From NCBI GenBank assembly GCA_030386875.1, contig CM059560.1:22996683-23060682 (forward strand): a DNA stretch of 64,000 nt, given 5' to 3'. This DNA comes from Morinoia aosen (Eukaryota; Arthropoda; Malacostraca; Amphipoda; Talitridae). Positions 47,458-56,862 of this stretch are shown piece after piece (within the stretch, counting starts at the first letter, position 1; each line of letters opens with the position of its first letter). The position numbers and the translations under genes were made by a program. Below the pieces are notes generated by a model. It ran no database searches. It was not told the origin of the DNA and was given only the letters and a program-made list of their open reading frames with translations.

Positions 47458-47800
47458 TACAGTCCCCCCAGGAAAATAATACTATTTTATCAATGGGAAT
47501 TAGCGCTCCTAAGGAGAATATGTGACATCCCGAGCCTAGAGTTAGGTAGCCTTTTTTTGTTGAAATAATGTTTTTCGTTATGTTAAGGACCATCTTTTTT
47601 TGTCGGTTCACTGCTGTCTTGTTTTTCAGCATTTGCTACTTTCTTCTTCTTCTTCAACTCTTATCTTTCTTCATGAACTTTTTCTTAACTTTGTTTCTAT
47701 GCACCTTCAGCATAGATTCTACGTTCCTTCAACTTCTTGCTAAATAGCGCATTCCTCCATACTCTTTGGAACACCTTTTTTGCAGTCAGGGAGGCTTAAC
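47458..47800 (+). repeat. SINE-like copy
   Basis: It starts CAGTCCCCCCAGG and aligns to GTCAGGGAGGCTTAACAC. Its tail is lost. No clear target duplication. Confidence 0.8.
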
Positions 47801-48415
47801 ACGTTCTCCGCGTTTCCGCGGTTGTTAACGGTTGGTTTAGTTGTGTTGTAAGTAGCAGAATTGAGAAATCGACTTCTATGCAGTTTTATGCATTTTATAC
47901 ATTTTTATCTTTCTCAAGACAGATGGATATTCAATTTTACGATAACATTTGACCTCGTATGCTAACAGTTTCTTCTTAAAGAGCTCACGAAGCAGGTGAA
48001 ATGCCATTCATTTATACCAGCGCGTGAATGCGCAATATACTTAGTTGGACACATATGGCCCAATACGCGGGGAACATGTTAAGTAAACTAACAGTCTAAA
48101 ATTGCAGTTATCGATTTCCCCACACTTGTGTAAACTTTCGTCCATCTTCCATTACTCACTGGCAGCTCCTGTAAAATATTCCAGTGAAGATATGTTGGTA
48201 CGAGACACAGCCACGTAGAGACAGCCTAACAAGGGTTCCACTTCGATTCTATTTGAGCCTGGGTCATCTTTCCGCCCAATGCCATTTTCTTGCTCGACGT
48301 GCAGCTAGTTTCCTATCATGAATAATTAACAGAGTTTTATTTGCAAAGCTTTTGAGAACTGCTCGAGAAATGATGACGAAATTTATCTGTTTCAATGTTG
48401 TAAAGATCCAGAGGA
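47801..48415. other. Unassigned sequence
   Basis: No supported feature up to the 8 bp duplication flanking the hAT complex. Confidence 0.4.
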
Positions 48416-48432
48416 ATCGCAGTTATAGACCA

Positions 48433-48518
48433 ACCGGGACCCCGGCCCCGGCCAACCCCGGCCATTTTGGCTGACCCCGGCCCCGGCAAGCCCCGAAAAT
48501 TTTTGCAGACCCCGAGTC
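48433..48518. repeat. CCCCGGCC subterminal repeats, left end of hAT
   Basis: Two to three units of ACCCCGGCCCCGGCC, separated by short spacers containing ATTTT and GGCTG or TGCAG. They sit directly inside the left end and are CpG-dense compared with the AT-rich surroundings. Confidence 0.85.
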
Positions 48519-48557
48519 AAGTTCAAATTAATGCAAGTCAAATTCAAATTAAACGTG

Positions 48558-49403
48558 CTAAGTATCCAGCATCAGCAGGCAGAATGTGATGCAGTTTTTT
48601 GAACGTAGTAACATATAGAAATCAATTATAAAAATTTCGTATTAACTATACATTAAAGTTGTTTTTGGTATTCAAATATTTATATTCAAAGACAATTTTA
48701 TGTTACATATGCACATACACATAGTAGTATCGAGGATTTAATTACTCATATAGAGATTAATATGCGTGAAATTTCGTTTTATCGCATATATAAAGTCATA
48801 TATGTATGCAACTACGAAAGATTACATTTGGATGATATGTAGATTTAACCTTTAAAAGAAATATAGCAACGAAGTCTGTTTTGCTTGTTCAAACGATTTT
48901 TGTATAAACAAGTTTCAATTTTTTCATCAATCTAGATATATTTGCCTAGGCCTATTCATTTGAAGGGATGGCACAATTTTTATTTGCTATTGCAGGATTG
49001 TATCTGTGTAGTAATGTACTCATATAAGTTGTAATCAAATGGTATCGTACATAAGTACTCAGTGAATCGCATTTGCTCATTTCTTTTAAAGGTTAAATCT
49101 ACACATCGTCCAGTGGCAATCATTTGTAATTGCATGCACATATGATTTCATATATGTGAAAAAGTGGAATTTCAGGCATGTAAATCTTTAAATGAGTGTA
49201 AATAAATCCTCGATACTATGTGTATCTGTAACATAAAAGTACCTTTGAACATAATTATTTGAATGGATGCATACTGCCATTAATTTAGAATTATAAAACA
49301 ACTTTAATGTGTGGTATAATACGAAGTTTTTATAATTGACTTCTAACTGTTACTCAGCTCAAAAGTCTGAATCACACTCTGCCTCCTGATGCTGGATACT
49401 TAG
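48558..49403. repeat. Large inverted repeat inside the hAT, arms ~310-330 bp
   Basis: The left arm (48558-48867) and right arm (49075-49403) are inverted copies. Examples are GCTAAGTATCCAGCATCAG and GTAGATTTAACCTTTAAAAG in the left arm, whose complements lie in the right arm. They are separated by about 207 bp. Scattered substitutions show that it is not recent. Transcription of this segment would give a long hairpin RNA. Confidence 0.85.
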
Positions 49404-49565
49404 TACATTTTACTACAGCTTGTTTTAACACAGCAGAAATTTTATGTATTCCTTGCTGAAAGGAAAAACGTTTTTCTTGTTCATCACATCTAATGGATAC
49501 ATTTTTAATACAAAAAACGCTCAAATTAACGAGAGATTTATCTCAATTCTTAACTCAACTTGGAG

Positions 49566-49680
49566 CTGGATTAATTTGAACTTGATTTGGATAAATTTGA
49601 ACTTGATTTGGATAAATTTGAACTTGATTTGGATTAAATTGAAGTTGATTTGGATTAATTTGAACTTGACTTGGACTAAT
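49566..49680. repeat. 21 bp tandem repeat, about five units
   Basis: Units of TTGAACTTGATTTGGATAAAT with small variations. Because 21 is a multiple of three, the frame stays open and mimics a seven-residue repeat (WINLNLI), but it is not a gene. An inverted related sequence (CAAGTTCAAATTAATGCAAG) lies near 48524, just outside the large inverted repeat. Confidence 0.85.
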
Positions 49681-49860
49681 AGTTTGAAGTGAATAAAGCG
49701 TAGTGTGCCCGGCTACCCGCACGTGAAAAATTCACGTGTCTGTAAAACAAATTTAAAACGATTTCTTAAGAGATTTGCGATTTCATTGCAATCCTGAAGA
49801 ACATGCCGTCACTGAGTAGAAAAAGCAGTATCTATGCTACCATCCAGCGTAATTATAATC

Positions 49861-50173
49861 AGGTAATTAGCGCTCCCAGGGGGACTATGTGAGGGCCCGC
49901 GCTAAAGGTTAGGTAGGCTTCCTTTTGTTGTAATAAAATAGGTTTTTGTTTTGTTACGGACCGTCTTTTTTCGGTTCACTGCTGTCCTGTTTTTCAGCAC
50001 CTACTACTTTCTTCTTCAACTTTTTTCTTGTTTCATGAACTTCTTTCCTAGCTTACTGTTTCTGTGCACCTTGTGCATAGATTCTGCGTTCCCTTAACTC
50101 CATACTAAATGGTGCCTTCCTCTTTCCTCTCTTGGAACATCTTTGTCGTGGTTAAGGGAGGCTAAAACTTTCT

Positions 50174-50212
<39 letters not shown>
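49861..50212 (+). repeat. SINE-like copy, 5'-shortened, with (ATA)n tail and 10 bp target duplication
   Basis: It starts AGGTAATTAGCGCTCCC, missing roughly the first 35 bases of the head. It ends in a run of about 12 AAT units and is flanked by AATTATAATC (49851-49860 and 50213-50222). It is nearly identical to the copy at 20640-21005. It interrupts the hAT transposase just after the TADIRTSPSRDS block. Confidence 0.9.
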
Positions 50213-50215
<3 letters not shown>

Positions 50216-50221
50216 TATAAT

Positions 50222-50923
50222 CCAGTGCGCAGTTATTGACATGAAAGAATCTCGACTTGGAGAGGTCCTAATATCAGCAGTTATTGAGAAGACGCTATTT
50301 TCGTTAACTTTCTTTTATATTTCCTCTAAAATAGCAAACTGAATTGGGATACTGGGGTCCGGAATTAGTCTTGTTGTAATTACTTTCTCTGATGGAACTT
50401 AAAACTTCTTATTCAAAAACCCTACAAAATTAAAAAAGTTTCCTTTTCCATAGGGTCGTAAGGATTGAGCGCGTTACAAAGCCAGTAAATTAACAATCTC
50501 TCTCTATGTATTTGGTCAGTATATTTGGCTCACAGTTTTCAGATTGAGTAAATGTTTCTTTTAAAGTCAGCTGTTTGCCAGTAGACGAAGACGACTTGCT
50601 ACAATCGGCAGTTTTGTCACTGCTGCAGCCTAAACTGTCTTTGTTTGTTTTCAATACATAGACATTTGGTTTTTCTTCTTGTTCGTTTTGTTTCTATTTT
50701 TCAATTCTTTTTCGTTGTTTGGTTTTTCTTCAGCTTCCAGGAATTGATCATTTTGTGTCGATTTTAGATGGCCTCATAAATATTTAGTTGAGAAAATTTT
50801 CTAAGATGCACCAGCCGCTTCTCGTCGTATATTTGCTTCACAAATGGTGCACCCTTCAATTTCTACACTCTTCACCGATATGTACAAGTAATCCCATACT
50901 GCTGACGCACTACTTTTAGTCAT
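50222..50923 (-). pseudogene. hAT transposase remnant: BED zinc finger and start of the hAT core
   Basis: The start codon is at 50923 (minus). The protein begins MTKSSASAVWDYLYISVK, followed by the zinc-finger Cys pair in GCTICEANIRREA, then a stop at 50803-50801. In a shifted frame GHLKSTQ supplies a likely final His of the BED finger. Further on, near 50310-50225, SVFSITADIRTSPSRDSFMS and ITAHW match the hAT block that carries the first catalytic Asp. The SINE insertion lies immediately after it. BED fingers bind DNA and are common at the N-terminus of hAT transposases. Confidence 0.8.
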
Positions 50924-51248
50924 TATACCGGGTGTCCCACAAAAATGTCACTGAGTTTTAATCGATTATATTTCCGCTTTAAATTTACATATTTTAATTT
51001 TTATTTTTTCACAATGTAGTAAATTTTATTTTATTTTCGAATAATTTATGTTTTTGAAAATCGTTTAATAACCACTTTACATTGATCGATTACCTGACAA
51101 GAATAGAAAAACTAATTTTTCGAAGGAAAACATTTCAAAACAATGTTGATATTCTTCCTTATTTTGCACTTTTCAAAAAACCGAACGAACAAAAACTTAA
51201 AAGAGTAACAAATCAATACACTAAATAAAGTTTAATTAAAAAAGTAAT

Positions 51249-51460
51249 TTAGTATCCTTCGACATACCCACCATTTCTCTCAAGGCAAGCATTACTTCTA
51301 GCCACTATCAAACGAAGAGTTTTGCGGATCATTTCACAGTTTTCTTTTAGTTCTTGAAACACTTCAACTCGTTGTCGAAGAATTATTAGTGATGGAGGCG
51401 ATGTTTTGAAAACGCGTTCCTTCACAGTAGGTAATGAGAAATGAAGAAGATCACCACTGT
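51249..51460 (-). pseudogene. Mariner-like transposase C-terminal remnant
   Basis: On the minus strand it reads GDLLHFSLPTVKERVFKTSP, then LRQRVEVFQELKENC, then RSNACLERNGGYVEGY and a stop. The VF-x-P...LR-x-RI and the closing C-x-x-x-NGGY-x-E are typical of the C-terminus of these insect transposases. The rest is replaced by the Penelope-like insertion. Confidence 0.75.
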
Positions 51461-51519
51461 TGTTTTTAAAACTTTTCCTTTGAACAAATAATTAATGGAA
51501 CATTCTTTTAATGGCAAAC

Positions 51520-51547
51520 GTTTCGGAATCTCTGATTTAATCATCAG
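51520..51547 (-). ncRNA. Hammerhead-ribozyme-like motif, left copy
   Basis: On the minus strand CTGATGA (51547-51541) is followed by a 16-base spacer and GAAAC (51524-51520), then GTTTGCC. One arm of helix II (GATTCC) is intact; the other (AAATC) has decayed. Confidence 0.55.
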
Positions 51548-51607
51548 TGCTGTAAAACAAGGAATAAAATACCTACTGTGAAATACCTTGTGAAATACCT
51601 ACTGTGA

Positions 51608-52075
51608 ATGTATCGTTCACAGAAAGAGGCCCTAAAATTTCTCGACTACGTAAATGGATATCACGCCAAGATAAATTTCACAATAGAAACTGAGCAGAAT
51701 GATAAATTGCCATTTTTAGACTTTCTCGTAAAGAAAACCAATTCAACGTTCGCCACCTCTGTTTATAGAAAACCTACATTTACGAGATTATGTACCAATT
51801 TCTTCAGTTGCATTTACATGGGTTATATTAAAACAAGTGTCACTACATTATTGCATAGAGCATACCGTATTTCAAATTCATATAAAATATTTCATGACGA
51901 AGTGAAATATATCACAAAGTTACTTGTGCAAAATAAATACCCTTTATCTTTAATTAACAATCTGGTTAAAAAGTTTTTAGACAAAAAACTTTCCCTTCCG
52001 TGTACAATTCTGACTGCACCAAAGCAAAAAGTGGTCGTCGAGCTCTCTTTCTTGGGCTATCTTTCAAGGAGATGA
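51608..52075 (+). pseudogene. Penelope-like reverse transcriptase C-terminal remnant
   Basis: The 155-codon frame includes EALKFLDYVNGYHAKINFTI, then LPFLDFLVKK, then ATSVYRKPTFTRL and LLHRAYRI. The order LPFLD-V, S-V-Y-R-K-P-T-F-T, then L-x-HRA is characteristic of the segment after the catalytic domain in Penelope-like reverse transcriptases. The YADD-containing catalytic part is absent, so the fragment is inactive. Confidence 0.85.
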
Positions 52076-52186
52076 GAAAGGATCTTTTATCTCTGATACA
52101 CTCTCATTTTCCTTTCATTGACGTGTTACCATTACAAATATAGACATTGTTTTAAAATAAGTTCATTTTTCAATAGGAAATAGCGT

Positions 52187-52594
52187 TTGGAAGAGTGCCT
52201 GAGAAATGGTTGTGTCTACTTGTATAAATGTGATTGCTGCCTGCAGTCCTATGTTGGAAGTACCACACTCCAGCAATTGATTCGTCACAGCCAACACTCT
52301 GGTATCTCCCATGGAATCGGCCGTCTATACTCATCTCCCTCCCAGTCAGCCATCAGAGATCATTGCCATAGTTCAAACCACCCTTTCAAAAGTTCCAATT
52401 TCTCCATACTTTGTAGAACTGCTGAGGAATTTGACCATAGAATTTTGGAATCATTGTTCATTTTTACCCATAAACCTCAGCCAAATAATGATCAAAGTGC
52501 GATGAAATTAAATATTGCCCCAACTGTGCAAATAAGAGTGTTTTGGAATGTGTGTGTGTTTTTTGTGAGTGTTTTGTCTGTGTATATGCAGTAA
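52187..52594 (+). pseudogene. Penelope-like GIY-YIG endonuclease remnant
   Basis: The frame reads NGCVYLYKCDCCLQSYVGST, with VYLY and YVG standing for the GIY-YIG motif. SAIRDHCHSSNHPF and FDHRILESLFIFTHKPQPN follow, the latter with the conserved ILES glutamate, and the frame ends near NIA. It lies downstream of the reverse transcriptase remnant, in the normal order, but in a different frame after about 110 bp of broken linker. Confidence 0.85.
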
Positions 52595-52808
52595 TGTTAC
52601 TTTGTGTGGATGTTATTGTGTGTTGGTTTGATTGCTAGAATTTAGGTGTGCGTGTGTGTACGTATGGCTTCGAAAGTGTTAGAGAAATTGTGTTTTTACT
52701 TTTAATTGTTAGGCATAGCTATTTTTCGACGTAGGTATAGTGATATTAATTTCTTATAGCTTTTTCGCAATATGTTCATTATCGTTTTTTATTCCTTGTT
52801 TTACAGCA

Positions 52809-52836
52809 CTGATGATGGAATCAGAGATATCGAAAC
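52809..52836 (+). ncRNA. Hammerhead-ribozyme-like motif, right copy
   Basis: CTGATGA (52809-52815) and GAAAC (52832-52836) are separated by 16 bases. Bases GCA before the core can pair with TGC after GAAACGTT to form a short helix I. The GGAATC arm of helix II is intact; its partner has drifted to GATATC. Minimal hammerheads of this kind are known in Penelope-like elements. Confidence 0.6.
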
Positions 52837-53228
52837 GTTTGCCATTAAAAGAATGTTCCTTTTATATTGGGTCTTCTTTTCATTTTAGGTATTAGATTTC
52901 CCAAAAAATCTCACTTTTAATTCTATTAAATTATTCGAAAAGGAAACAAGATTTACCACATTGTGAAAAAAAGAGAATTCAAATATGTTAATTTAAAGTG
53001 GAGATAGAATCAATTAAAAAGTCGGAGACATTTTTGTGGAACACCCGATTCATTTAATTACTATAATTGTTTCTATATTAATTAATTCAACGAGCGCTGC
53101 AACTGCAAGTCTACAAACTTTATTGACTTGACATAAATACACACCCAACCGCAACCGTAATTCAACATGCATTGAGCCACTAGCCGGCGTTATGCATTAC
53201 GTCATCGTGATACCACCTGACACCGTCT

Positions 53229-53340
53229 GAACCCCGGCCCCAGCCCCGGCCCCGGCCGTGGTAAATTTGATAACCCCGGCCCCGGCCATGATAAATTTGT
53301 TGACCCCGGCCCCGGCCCTGGCCAAATTTTCAACCCCGGT
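53229..53340. repeat. CCCCGGCC subterminal repeats, right end of hAT
   Basis: Three to four units of about 31 bp, each with ACCCCGGCCCCGGCC followed by a short AT-rich spacer such as ATGATAAATTTGTTG. They run in the same orientation as those at the left end rather than inverted. Confidence 0.85.
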
Positions 53341-53357
53341 CGATCTATAATCGCAGT

Positions 53358-54585
53358 ATCTCACGTACGTTGTAACGTGTCTACTTACTTTATCTGAACT
53401 TGATTTGGTTCTTTGTAACCCTAGAGACGGACAGAGTGCACAACTTATAGCGAAGTGTATGACTAGATGCTCCCCAACTGTGGGAAAGATCGCACCATTT
53501 GTTGATGTTCTTGCGACGATCGAGCTTCTGGATCACTACCCGCGGTGCCTGCACCTGACGCCGTCACTTTCTCCTCGGCCCTCGTTTGTGTGGAGTGCGG
53601 TCCTCCGCGGCCACGTCATTCTGCGCACGTCTCTGCGGCTGCTGCTGTTCGTCGTTAGGCTTATTCTTTGTGTTGCTGCTGGTGGTTGTAGCTGTTGTCT
53701 TTGGGTGTTGGTTTCCACTGTTCTTATCCGATGGTCAATGAATGCTACCAGCATGGATATAGAAATGGCTCTGCTTGGTAGTTGCTGATATTGCAATATT
53801 TTCAATAGGTACGGGCTGTTTTGTAATTGCGATGTTTTTGAGTTTTTTTAACAGACACCGCTGTTTGTTGTATTGCAAATTGTGTTGCTCGTGATCCAAG
53901 TTATGTTGTCCTATTTCGGTAGTTCGTGCGATTAGTATTTATCCTGGTGTCTGAAATTATTTCTTTTACTTTTTATTATTGCTTTTGCAGTTATTTTCTC
54001 TGATGTTACAGCTTCCCATTCAATCTACCTGCTATATCGTCACTCCTTATAAAGTCAGTTACATGGTTTCAATGTTTCCGTTGGTTTGTTCATTTAGTTT
54101 AGTTTTACACTACAGGTGTACCGCTATACGAATAAGTACACCAATGCCATAAGCACACCTGTGCCGCCTAACAGGTTTCTTTTGGATCATATTCGTTGAT
54201 TCCAAAGTTGATATTAGAAAACTGCTGTCATAAAATTGCTATAGTATAGCAACTTGCCCTCTCAAGTTTTCGCGCTTGTTAGTTTCTCGGGCTTGGAGCC
54301 CAAGTTTCGTTTTGGGGCCATCAATTTTCTTTTTAGGGGCGCAGTTGAGGCACCAATCTTCTTGCACTGCTGTCTACTTCTGACTCAAAATAAATTACTC
54401 TCAGGCTTAATAAATGACTTCTTTTGGTGCGTCTCTTCCGCAACATTAACTCAACTCCCTGTCTCGCTCGAACCACAGCGCAGCCCCGTGTAATGTTCAT
54501 GCGTTTCCACAAACTTTCTCGGCCGCCTCATACTCCGCTGTCCTCCTGAACTCCGTCCTCTGCCCTCCTAGTCGCTAACTTGTAT
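53358..54585. other. Unassigned sequence with one dispersed repeat
   Basis: A GC-richer patch at 53480-53650 has ORFs on both strands, with no domain or good splice pair. A 57 bp repeat lies at 54091-54147. Confidence 0.35.
54091..54147. repeat. 57 bp dispersed repeat, copy 1
   Basis: It matches 56806-56862 with a single difference. It contains an internal inverted pair, GGTGTAC and GTACACC, able to form a small stem-loop. The surroundings of the two copies are unrelated. Confidence 0.85.
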
Positions 54586-54596
54586 TTGCAATTAAT

Positions 54597-55025
54597 CCCC
54601 TCAGGGGGATACAGGTATTGTATCTATGGGATTTAGCGCTCCCAGGGGAACCATGTGAGGGCCCGAGCTAAAGGTTAGGTAGGCTTCTTTTTTGTTGTAA
54701 TAAAATAGGTTTTTGTTTTGTTACGGACCATCTTTTTTCGGTTCACTGCTGTCCTGTTTTTCAGCACCTACTACTTTCTTCTTCAACTTTTTTCTTGTTT
54801 CATGAACTTCTTTGTTAGCCTTCTGTTTCTATGCACCTTGTGCATGGATTCCACATTTCCTTAACTCCATACTAAATGGTGCCTTAATCCTGCCTCTCTT
54901 TGAACATCTTTGTCGTGGTAAACGGAGGCTAAAACTCTTATAATCAAAATGGGGCCTTCCTCTTTTCTGTCTTGGAACATCTTTGTCGTGGTTAAGGGAG
55001 GCTAAAACTTTCTTATATATTATAC
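54597..55025 (+). repeat. Mosaic SINE-like copy with two 3' ends and 11 bp target duplication
   Basis: The whole unit is flanked by TTGCAATTAAT (54586-54596) and TTACAATTAAT (55026-55036). Its 5' half matches the (ATA)-tailed subfamily (20640 copy). From about 54810 to 54946 it matches the 8480 copy through to its ACTCTTATAATC tail. From 54950 it returns to the 3' end of the first subfamily and ends TTTCTTATATATTA. Confidence 0.85.
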
Positions 55026-55036
55026 TTACAATTAAT

Positions 55037-55923
55037 TTTTATTATCGCTAAATTTTATTCTTTTTAGTAATGAAATTTCAACGATCTCTGCGTCTGGTTG
55101 TAATTATTTGATGAAAAAGCACCTGTCTCTGGATAAAATTTGGAATTCTTTTTTAATAACTCGTTGCGTTGCCACTTAGTCTGTTTTATACAGTTAGGGG
55201 TTCATATAAAGTTGCGGACGTGTGAAAACACAGATGAGGTTTTGAAACGCCAAATTATTTTAGTCATACAGGGACACCGGGGAGAGGCGGGAGGGAGAGG
55301 ATGATGTTGGGGGTCAAACATAAAGTAAACGTCTGCTAACCTTCTACGACCTTGAGCCTTGTGCTAAGATTGAATTTTTAAAAATCGAAGACACAGTCAG
55401 GAAGCTGAATGGTAGAGGGCAAAATACAAATGGATGAGTAAAATTTGATAGAAAACTTCTGAACAGCGAGGCGAATGAGGTTATGGTGAATACTAGTTGG
55501 ATTTGCAAAAAAATAATTTCTAGTGCGGAAGAGCAAAGAGGAATATACCGTTTGGTGATAGAAAAATTGACGGTGATACACAAAATTTCTTGAAGCGTGC
55601 AACAGTTCTAAAGAGTTTATTTCTAAGCGTTCATCTATTTTTTATACTTTATGAATGGAGTTAATTTCGCAGCTTCACGAATGAATGTATTTTTTCTCAC
55701 TACTTCCGGTTGTCTTCTCTTCAATTTTAATAATTTCTATAGTAATACACCGACCAATCTGAAATCAAATTACAAATATCCTTCTCACATCTCCTTGTGT
55801 TAGTCGTATTTTAGGGAAATACCGTTATATGTAGGTTGGTACTGATTTTAATGTTAGTTGTTCAGATTTTACGTTTGCACTTAGTATGCAAAGAAATATA
55901 TCGGTCCATTTTAAAGTTTACGT
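55037..55923. other. Unassigned AT-rich sequence
   Basis: No supported gene or known repeat. Confidence 0.4.
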
Positions 55924-55937
55924 CTTTACTTGGGTCG

Positions 55938-56296
55938 CCCCTCAGGGGGATACAACTATTGTATCTATGGGAATTAGCGCTCCCAGGGAAAAAATGTGAG
56001 GGCCCGAGCTGAGAGTTAGGTAGGCCTTCTTTTTGTGGAAATAAAAGTTTTTTTGTTATGTTAAGGACCACCTTTTTTCGGTTCACTGCTGTCCTGTTTT
56101 TCAGCATCTCTCACTTTCTTCTTCAACTTTTATCTTATTTCATGAACTTCTTTCTCATCTTACTGTTTCTATGCCCCTTCAGCATTGATTCCTCATTTTC
56201 TTATCTCCATACTAAATGGTGCCTTCCTCCTTCCTCTCTTCGATACGCTCTATTTTTGTAGCGGTTAGGGAGGCTTAAACTAACTTATAATCTAAT
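55938..56296 (+). repeat. SINE-like copy with 14 bp target duplication
   Basis: Full length from CCCCTCAGGGGG to AACTTATAATCTAAT. It is flanked by a perfect CTTTACTTGGGTCG at 55924-55937 and 56297-56310. It is very similar to the copy at 7200-7569. Confidence 0.9.
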
Positions 56297-56805
56297 CTTT
56301 ACTTGGGTCGATGATTTATAAACTTGATTTGATTGAGATTAGTGTTAAATTTATGTAATGTTTCAGAACGTCGTGTTTGTTCAAATTCAATCGAAAATTC
56401 CTCAGATTAATTTGCATTCTTTACTTCAAAAAATTGTAGTCAAGTATTCTTTTTATTATTCTGATGTTTATGAATTTCCTTTTGTTATCGGAACCTTCCA
56501 TGCTCGTTTTGAACTGAATACTGCACTGGGTATGCAGTCCTCACAAGAGCTTCAATGTCTGTCGTGCGTGGGGCCTCATATGCATGATCAATTTTAATGC
56601 AATTTGTGTCTTGGAAATAGAATCAAAATTGAATTCATTTCAAAGTTTGTTCAAATTTTTGAATAGTTTCTTTGGCATAGGAAAACTTATGATATCAATT
56701 GCAAGTATCATTTTTGGCTGCCAGGGCTGAAATTTTCTCTCTCAAGTTCCAGTTCAAGAATTTCAGTGGAAATGGAGTTAATTATTCTGTTGGTGCTACG
56801 TGATT

Positions 56806-56862
56806 CATTTAGTTTAGTTTTACACTACAGGTGTACCGCTATACGAGTAAGTACACCAATGC
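56806..56862. repeat. 57 bp dispersed repeat, copy 2
   Basis: Same orientation as copy 1 at 54091-54147. The single difference is CGAGTAAG versus CGAATAAG, within the loop of the possible stem-loop. Confidence 0.85.

Larger units (their letters stand above)
51495..52860 (+). mobile_element. 5'-truncated Penelope-like retroelement with inverted terminal copies
   Basis: The coding remnants at 51608-52594 are flanked by inverted copies of about 72 bp (51495-51569 and 52789-52860), sharing TTTTACAGCACTGATGAT and CGAAACGTTTGCCATTAAAA. Penelope-like elements encode a reverse transcriptase joined to a GIY-YIG endonuclease and often have repeated ends and hammerhead motifs; all three signs are present here. 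The reverse transcriptase catalytic domain is missing. Confidence 0.8.
50928..53047 (-). mobile_element. Mariner-like element nested in the hAT
   Basis: The inverted ends (CCGGGTGTCCCACAAAAATG at the left, CGGGTGTTCCACAAAAATG on the minus strand at the right) extend imperfectly for about 130 bp. The left flank ends in TA; the right flank is altered. It inserted a few bases upstream of the hAT start codon. It contains a transposase C-terminus and was later interrupted by a Penelope-like element. Confidence 0.8.
48424..53349 (-). mobile_element. hAT transposon complex with nested insertions
   Basis: A perfect 8 bp target duplication, ATCGCAGT (48416-48423 and 53350-53357), brackets inverted ends TATAGACCAACCGGG and TATAGATCGACCGGG (the latter on the minus strand). 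Eight-base duplications are typical of hAT, and the internal BED zinc finger and hAT core block confirm this. At both ends CCCCGGCC-rich units of about 31-35 bp are repeated in the same orientation. The element was later hit by a SINE (49861-50212) and a mariner-like element (50928-53047), which itself contains a Penelope-like insertion. Confidence 0.9.

Noticed and set aside
49444-49692. ORF with a seven-residue WINLNLI repeat
   Set aside because: The repeat is a 21 bp AT-rich tandem array inside the hAT element, which keeps any frame open. No protein function is implied.
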